DNA of 44,501 nt from Kineococcus sp. TRM81007 (GTDB lineage Bacteria > Actinomycetota > Actinomycetes > Actinomycetales > Kineococcaceae), in NCBI RefSeq assembly GCF_022669155.1, contig NZ_JALBVB010000030.1, positions 1 through 44,501 of the forward strand, written 5' to 3'. Positions 39,761 through 44,501 of the stretch are shown one piece after another (position 1 is the first letter of the stretch; each line of letters starts with the position of its first letter). The notes beneath the pieces are model-generated. The model searched no databases and was not told the DNA's origin. It worked only from the letters and a program-made list of their open reading frames with translations. The position numbers were made by a program, and so were the translations under genes.

Positions 39761-41935
39761 TCACTCGCCGTCGGCGAGGACGAAGGGGTGCACCCGCGCG
39801 GCCCCGGCCAGGCGCAGCTCGCGCGCCGCGACGGCGAGCGTCCACCCGGTGCGGGTGCGGTCGTCGACGAGCAGCACGGCGCGGCCCTCCACCGGTGCGC
39901 CCGGCGGCAGCCGGAACCGGCCGGTCACCTGCGCCAGCCGGTGCGCGGAGTTCACGTCGCTGCGGGTGGGACCGGCTCCGGGGTGCAGCTCGAACGTCGC
40001 CAGCAGCGGCAGCCCCGTGTAGCGCGCCAGCCCCTCGGCGAGGTGGGCCACCAGGTGCGGCCGCGACGCCGAGCTCATCGCCACCACGCCGTCCAGGCCC
40101 AGCTCGCGGGCCCAGTCGTCGAGCACGGCGGCGGCGGCGCGGCGCAGCGGCACGGGCGTCTCCTGGTCCGGTGCCGCGGCGGCGAACAGCTCACGCACGG
40201 CGCCCCCCCAGCCGAGGTCGGTGGTGCGCGCCACCGCGCGGCCCACCTCGGGACGCTCCTCCGCCGCGATCTTCCCGGACAGCGGCACCCCGAGCGCGGC
40301 CATGCCGCTGGGCCACAGCTTCTTCGGCTCCAGCGGCACACCCGGCCGGGTCAGGTCCTCCCCGGCGGCCCGGACGGCGTCCTCGTCGAGGTCCCGCGGC
40401 ACGTCGAAGCCGCCGCAGTTGTCGCAGCGCCCGCACGGAGCGGCCTCCGCGTCGTCCAGCGCCCGCCGCAGGAACTCCAGCCGGCACCCGCCGGTGGCCT
40501 CGTAGTCGAGCATCGCCTGCTGCTCCACGGCTCGCGTCTCCGACACCCGCGCGTACCGCTCCGCGTCGTAGGCCCACTCGCGGCCGGTGGCCTCCCAGCC
40601 CCCGCGCACCCGGCGCACCGCGCCGTCCACGTCGAGGACCTTGAGCATCATCTCCAGGCGGTTGCGCCGCAGGTCCACCTGCGCCTCCAGCGCCTGGGTG
40701 GACAGCGGCCGGCCCGCCTCGGCGAGCGCGGCCAGCGCCCGGCGCACGTCCTGCTCACCCGGGAAGCCCAGTGAGGCGAAGTGGCGCCACACGTCGCGGT
40801 CCTCCGCCCCCGGCAGCAGGACCACCCGGGCGTCGGCGATGCCGCGTCCCGCGCGCCCCACCTGCTGGTAGTAGGCGATGGGCGAGGAGGGGGCGCCCAG
40901 GTGCACGACGAAGCCGAGGTCGGGCTTGTCGAAGCCCATGCCCAGCGCGCTGGTCGCCACGAGCACCTTGACGCGGTCGTTGACCAGGTCGTCCTCGGCC
41001 CGCAGCCGCTCCGCCGGGTCGGTCTGCCCCGTGTAGGCGACCGCCTCCAGGCCGTGCGCGCGCAGGTGGTTCGCGACGTCGGCGGCGGCGGCGACCGTGA
41101 GCACGTAGACGATGCCGGAGCCGGGCAGCTGCGGCAGGTGCTGCACCAGCCACGCCAGCCGGTGCGCGTGGCCGGGCAGGCGCAGCACCGCCAGCCGCAG
41201 CGACTCCCGGTCCAGGGAGCCGCGCAGCACCAGCACGTCCTCGAGCGTGCGGGTGCCGCTGACCGACAGCTGCTCGGCGACGTCGGCGGTGACGCGCGCG
41301 TTGGCGGTCGCCGTGGTCGCCAGCACGGGGATGCCCTCCGGCAGGTCCGCCAGCAGCGTGCGGATGCGGCGGTAGTCGGGCCGGAAGTCGTGGCCCCAGT
41401 CGGACACGCAGTGCGCCTCGTCGACGACCAGCAGGCCGGTCGTGGCGGCCAGCGGCGGCAGCACCTCGTCGCGGAAGCCGGGGTTGTTCAGCCGTTCGGG
41501 GGAGACCAGCAGCACGTCGACAGCGCCGGCGCGCACGTCCTCGAAGACGCGGCCCCACTCCTCGCCGTTCGTGGAGTTCACCGTGACCGCCCGCACCCCG
41601 GCCCGCTCGGCGGCCGCGATCTGGTTGCGCATCAGCGCCAGCAGCGGCGAGACGATCACCGTCGGCCCGGCACCGCGCGCCCGCAGCAGGGCGGTGGCCA
41701 CGAAGTACACCGCGGACTTGCCCCAGCCGGTGCGCTGCACCACCAGCGCGCGCCGCCGCCCGGCGACGAGCGCCTCGATCGCCGTCCACTGGTCCTCGCG
41801 CAACCGCGCGTCCGGGTCGCCGACGAGGCGGCGCAGGACGTCCTCCGCCTCCTCGCGCAGGTCCAGGGTGTCGGGGGCGGTGGTGTCCGGGGCTGCTGCT
41901 GGCACGGGCGGGATGCTGCCAGCCCCCTCCGACAC
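39761..41935 (-). CDS. RecQ-like DNA helicase with C-terminal phosphoribosyltransferase-like domain
   Basis: A 724-residue ATP-dependent helicase. Walker A is VVQRTGWGKSAVYF (residues 66-79); the DEAH box is in LLVVDEAHCVSDWGHDFRPDYRRI. Later come TTATANARV, VLVATSALGMGFDKPDLGFVVHLG and the arginine-finger YYQQVGRAGR, then a RecQ zinc module (CRLEFLRRAL... CGRCDNCGG). The final 110 residues resemble a type I phosphoribosyltransferase or ComF domain (DGVVAMSSASRP, AVLLVDDRTRTGWTLAVAARELRLAGA), a fusion seen in actinobacterial RecQ proteins. GTG start 41935 with GGAG upstream. Confidence 0.88.
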   Translation of the reverse strand: MSEGAGSIPPVPAAAPDTTAPDTLDLREEAEDVLRRLVGDPDARLREDQWTAIEALVAGRRRALVVQRTGWGKSAVYFVATALLRARGAGPTVIVSPLLALMRNQIAAAERAGVRAVTVNSTNGEEWGRVFEDVRAGAVDVLLVSPERLNNPGFRDEVLPPLAATTGLLVVDEAHCVSDWGHDFRPDYRRIRTLLADLPEGIPVLATTATANARVTADVAEQLSVSGTRTLEDVLVLRGSLDRESLRLAVLRLPGHAHRLAWLVQHLPQLPGSGIVYVLTVAAAADVANHLRAHGLEAVAYTGQTDPAERLRAEDDLVNDRVKVLVATSALGMGFDKPDLGFVVHLGAPSSPIAYYQQVGRAGRGIADARVVLLPGAEDRDVWRHFASLGFPGEQDVRRALAALAEAGRPLSTQALEAQVDLRRNRLEMMLKVLDVDGAVRRVRGGWEATGREWAYDAERYARVSETRAVEQQAMLDYEATGGCRLEFLRRALDDAEAAPCGRCDNCGGFDVPRDLDEDAVRAAGEDLTRPGVPLEPKKLWPSGMAALGVPLSGKIAAEERPEVGRAVARTTDLGWGGAVRELFAAAAPDQETPVPLRRAAAAVLDDWARELGLDGVVAMSSASRPHLVAHLAEGLARYTGLPLLATFELHPGAGPTRSDVNSAHRLAQVTGRFRLPPGAPVEGRAVLLVDDRTRTGWTLAVAARELRLAGAARVHPFVLADGE

Positions 41936-42003
41936 GGTGCTCCGGGCGCCCGCGCGGCGGCCCTGCGCCGCGCGGGCGCCGCGCGTACTGAGAAGCTGTG
42001 GCC

Positions 42004-42651
42004 ATGCGCGTCGACCACGTCGGCTACGCCGCCGGTCCCGAGGGTCTGCAGGGAACGGCCCGGCGGCTCGCGGCCCTGCTCGGGGTGCGCGTGGTCGACG
42101 GCGGCCCGCACCCCCGCTTCGGCACGCGCAACGTGGTCCTGCCGCTGTCGGAGGGCGCGTACGTCGAGGTGGTCGAGGTGCTGGACCACCCGGTGGCGGA
42201 GAAGGCCGTCTTCGGCCAGGCCGTGCGCAGCCGATCGGAGGCGGGTGGCGGCTGGTTCACGTGGGCGGTCACGGTGGACGACCTGGACGCCTACGAGCGG
42301 CGGCTGGGCGAGCGGGCCGAGGAGGGGGCGCGGCGCCGGCCCGACGGGGTGGAGCTGCGCTGGCGGCAGATCGGCGCGCCGGGCCTGCGCGAGGACCCGC
42401 AGCTCCCGCTGCTCATCGAGTGGGACGGCCCCCTCACGCAGCACCCCTCCGCCATCGCCCTGGCGGGCGGTACGCGCCTGGCCGGCCTGACCATCGCCGG
42501 CGACCCCGCGCACGTGCGCCGCTGGATGGGCCTGACGCCGGAGTACGTGAGCGGGCGGATCGCCTTCGAGTGGCTCGACGCGGACTCCCCCGGACAGCCG
42601 GGCCTGCGCTCGGTCACCTTCGAGACGCCCCGCGGGGCGGTGCGGATCTGA
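42004..42651 (+). CDS. Glyoxalase-like domain protein
   Basis: A 215-residue protein. MRVDHVGYAAGPEGLQGTARRLAALLGVRVVDGGPHPRFGTRNVVLPLSEGAYVEVVEVLDHP (in pieces) matches the glyoxalase-like domain of the PF13468 type, followed by WFTWAVTVDDLDAYERRLGE and a second half with AGLTIAGDPAHVRRWMG. Probably a metal-binding VOC protein of unknown substrate. ATG 42004 has GAGAAG eight bases upstream; GTG 41998 is an alternative. Divergent from the helicase. Confidence 0.8.
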   Translation: MRVDHVGYAAGPEGLQGTARRLAALLGVRVVDGGPHPRFGTRNVVLPLSEGAYVEVVEVLDHPVAEKAVFGQAVRSRSEAGGGWFTWAVTVDDLDAYERRLGERAEEGARRRPDGVELRWRQIGAPGLREDPQLPLLIEWDGPLTQHPSAIALAGGTRLAGLTIAGDPAHVRRWMGLTPEYVSGRIAFEWLDADSPGQPGLRSVTFETPRGAVRI

Positions 42652-42656
42652 GCACC

Positions 42657-44135
42657 GTGGCCGACTGGTTGCCCGAGTGGGCGCCCTCGCTGACGGCGTC
42701 CGCGATCGTCCTGCTCGTCGTGGACCTGATCGTCCGCCTGACCGCGATCGCGGTCGTCCCCGTCAACCGCCGGCCGAGCTCGGCGCTGGCGTGGCTGCTC
42801 GCGATCTTCTTCATCCCCTACCTGGGGGTGCTCGCCTTCCTGGTCATCGGCAACCCGAAGCTGCCGCGGGCCCGGCGTCGCAAGCAGCGCGAGATCAACC
42901 AGCTGATCCTGGACTCCACGCGCGGCATGGATCTGGTGAGCACCGAGCCCCCGTGGCCGCCGTGGCTGAGCGGGATCGTGGAGCTGAACCGCAACCTGGG
43001 GTCGATGCCGCTGGTCGGGGGCAACACCGCCGAGCTGGTCGGGGAGTACGAGGAGTCGATCCGCGCGATGGCCCGCTCCGTCGACGCGGCCACCCGCTAC
43101 GTCCACGTCGAGTTCTACATCATGACCCTGGACCCCACGAGCGAGCCGCTCTTCGAGGCGTTGAGGCGGGCGGCCGAGCGCGGTGTCCGGGTGCGGGTGC
43201 TCATCGACCACCTCGGCGCCATCCGCTACCCGGGGTACCGGCGCACCGCGCGCTTCCTGGAGCGGTGCGGCATCGAGTGGCACCCGATGCTGCCGGTGCA
43301 GCTGCACAAGCTGAAGTACCAGCGCCCGGACCTGCGAAACCACCGCAAGCTGCTGGTGGTGGACGGTGACGTCGCCTGGCTCGGCTCGCAGAACGTGCTG
43401 GACCGCAGCTACAACAAGCGCGGCAACATCCGGCGGGGGCTGCAGTGGCAGGACCTCATGGTCCGGTTGGAGGGTCCCGTCGTCTCCGGCGTCGACGCGA
43501 TCTTCATCACCGACTGGTACTCCGAGACCGACGAGCTGCTGGACACGGAGATCTCGGAGGTGTCCCCGCAGGAGATGCCCGGCCGGCTGGAGTGCCAGGT
43601 CGTCCCCAGCGGGCCGGGCTTCGAGGGGGAGAACAACCTCAAGCTGTTCAACGCGCTGCTGTACTCGGCGCAGCGGCGCATCTCGATCACGAGCCCGTAC
43701 TTCGTGCCGGACGAGTCGATGCTCAACGCCATCACCACGGCCGCCGAGCGCGGGGTGGACGTGGAGCTGTTCGTCTCCGAGCACGGCGACCAGGCGCTGG
43801 TGCACTACGCGGAGTGCTCGTACTACGAGAACCTGCTGCGCGCCGGCGTGCGCATCCACCGCTACCCCGCGCCGTACGTGCTGCACGCGAAGCACATGAC
43901 CGTGGACGAGGACGTGGCCGTGATCGGCTCCTCCAACATGGACATGCGCTCGTTCCTGCTGGACCTGGAGCTCACGCTCATGGTCTGCGGACGCACCTTC
44001 GCCGACGACCTGCGCCGGGTCGAGGACGCGTACCGGGAGCGCTGCACCGAGCTGACGCTGCAGCAGTGGCTGGCCCGCTCACGCGGTCACGTGATCAAGG
44101 AGAACCTGGCGCGGCTCACGTCCGCCCTCCAGTGA
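42657..44135 (+). CDS. cls: Cardiolipin synthase
   Basis: A 492-residue phospholipase-D-superfamily enzyme that joins two phosphatidylglycerol molecules at the membrane. Two N-terminal helices (AIVLLVVDLIVRLTAIAVV, LAWLLAIFFIPYLGVLAFLVIG) are followed by two HKD motifs: LRNHRKLLVVDGDVAWLGSQN and LHAKHMTVDEDVAVIGSSNMDMRS. Between them are SITSPYFVPDESML and the YVHVEFYIM and LIDHLGAIRYPGY segments typical of bacterial Cls. GTG start at 42657, five bases after the previous stop, so probably co-transcribed. Confidence 0.92.
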   Translation: MADWLPEWAPSLTASAIVLLVVDLIVRLTAIAVVPVNRRPSSALAWLLAIFFIPYLGVLAFLVIGNPKLPRARRRKQREINQLILDSTRGMDLVSTEPPWPPWLSGIVELNRNLGSMPLVGGNTAELVGEYEESIRAMARSVDAATRYVHVEFYIMTLDPTSEPLFEALRRAAERGVRVRVLIDHLGAIRYPGYRRTARFLERCGIEWHPMLPVQLHKLKYQRPDLRNHRKLLVVDGDVAWLGSQNVLDRSYNKRGNIRRGLQWQDLMVRLEGPVVSGVDAIFITDWYSETDELLDTEISEVSPQEMPGRLECQVVPSGPGFEGENNLKLFNALLYSAQRRISITSPYFVPDESMLNAITTAAERGVDVELFVSEHGDQALVHYAECSYYENLLRAGVRIHRYPAPYVLHAKHMTVDEDVAVIGSSNMDMRSFLLDLELTLMVCGRTFADDLRRVEDAYRERCTELTLQQWLARSRGHVIKENLARLTSALQ

Positions 44136-44180
44136 TCACGGTCGCCGGTGCGCGGCGCCACCGGACGTGCTGGTCGCGAT

Positions 44181-44209
44181 TTGACCGGTTGGTGGGGTGT
44201 CGTTAACGT
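44181..44209 (+). promoter_or_regulatory. rRNA operon promoter
   Basis: TTGACC (44181-44186), 17-base spacer, TAACGT (44204-44209): close to the actinobacterial housekeeping consensus and directed at the rRNA leader. A second weaker -10, TAGGGT at 44382-44387, may mark another start. Confidence 0.65.
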
Positions 44210-44501
44210 GGTGGTCACACCGCGCGGCGGGGAGGAACGGACGGGTGACCGGCCGGTTCTCGTGGCGGGTGTCACTCCCTTCTTGTTGATGATCTTCTGC
44301 TGGGTGCTCAGGTGTGCCTGGTGGTGGTCGATGGGTGGGGGTTGCTCGCTTCGGCCGGTCGGATCGCTCCGGGGGCTGGGGTAGGGTGGTGAAGCCGAAA
44401 AGCGCAGGTGGTGCCGCTCCTGGTGGGGTGGTGTTCCTGGTGCGTCCGGTTCTTGAGAACTCAACAGTGTGCCAAGTGTTGATGCCAAATCAATCAACCC
44501 C
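44210..44501 (+). other. 16S rRNA leader with antitermination/processing element
   Basis: From 44452 the sequence reads CTTGAGAACTCAACAGTGTG and continues GCCAAGTGTTGATGCC. This matches the highly conserved element found shortly before 16S rRNA in actinobacteria (antitermination and RNase III processing region). The 16S gene itself lies past the window. No open frame in this stretch looks real. Confidence 0.8.

Overview
The window is very GC-rich, starts many genes with GTG, and joins many gene pairs by 4-base GTGA overlaps. Together with the F420-type enzymes, the SigB/SigF-type sigma factor and a typical actinobacterial rRNA leader, this points to a high-GC actinobacterium. A Kineococcus-like (Kineosporiales) genome fits best; that genus-level guess is from pattern memory only. 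No rRNA gene is inside the window, but the last 350 bases carry a strong promoter and the conserved 'TTGAGAACTCAACAGTGTG' leader, so a 16S gene should begin just past the right edge.

Left arm (1 to about 13.6 kb) is accessory in character. It holds small genes in mixed orientation with long non-coding gaps: a sugar-phosphate isomerase-like TIM barrel, three lipoproteins, an HXXEE membrane protein, DUF6157-type, F420-nitroreductase-like, cold-shock-like, DUF4375-like and SnoaL-like proteins, a VapBC-type toxin-antitoxin pair, a truncated DinB gene and several unknowns. Most of the gaps carry variants of short related repeats.

Middle (13.6-29.7 kb) is dense and conserved-looking: an SQR-like flavoprotein, a PPOX flavoprotein with an MFS exporter, a TSUP exporter with a winged-helix protein, a general stress sigma factor, a dinB-alkA DNA-repair operon, an SDR, and three c-di-GMP genes (PAS-GGDEF, membrane GGDEL, membrane GGDEF-EAL). 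Next comes a deletion scar in which a divergent LysR/MFS pair has lost both 5' parts, then a sirtuin and a membrane protein.

Right arm (29.7-44.5 kb): DUF5872-like protein, a divergent DinB/WYL-regulator pair, an NYN nuclease-like protein and a thioredoxin-reductase-like flavoprotein. These are followed by the most striking locus, a retron: a retron-type reverse transcriptase (34075-35394) preceded by a 172-nt segment bounded by a 13-bp inverted repeat and filled with strong hairpins, the expected layout of an msr-msd RNA. No separate effector gene is apparent. The rest is DUF3817, an LLM F420 oxidoreductase, an ArsR-CDF metal-efflux operon, ribokinase, two VOC proteins, a RecQ helicase fused to a phosphoribosyltransferase-like domain, cardiolipin synthase and the rRNA leader.
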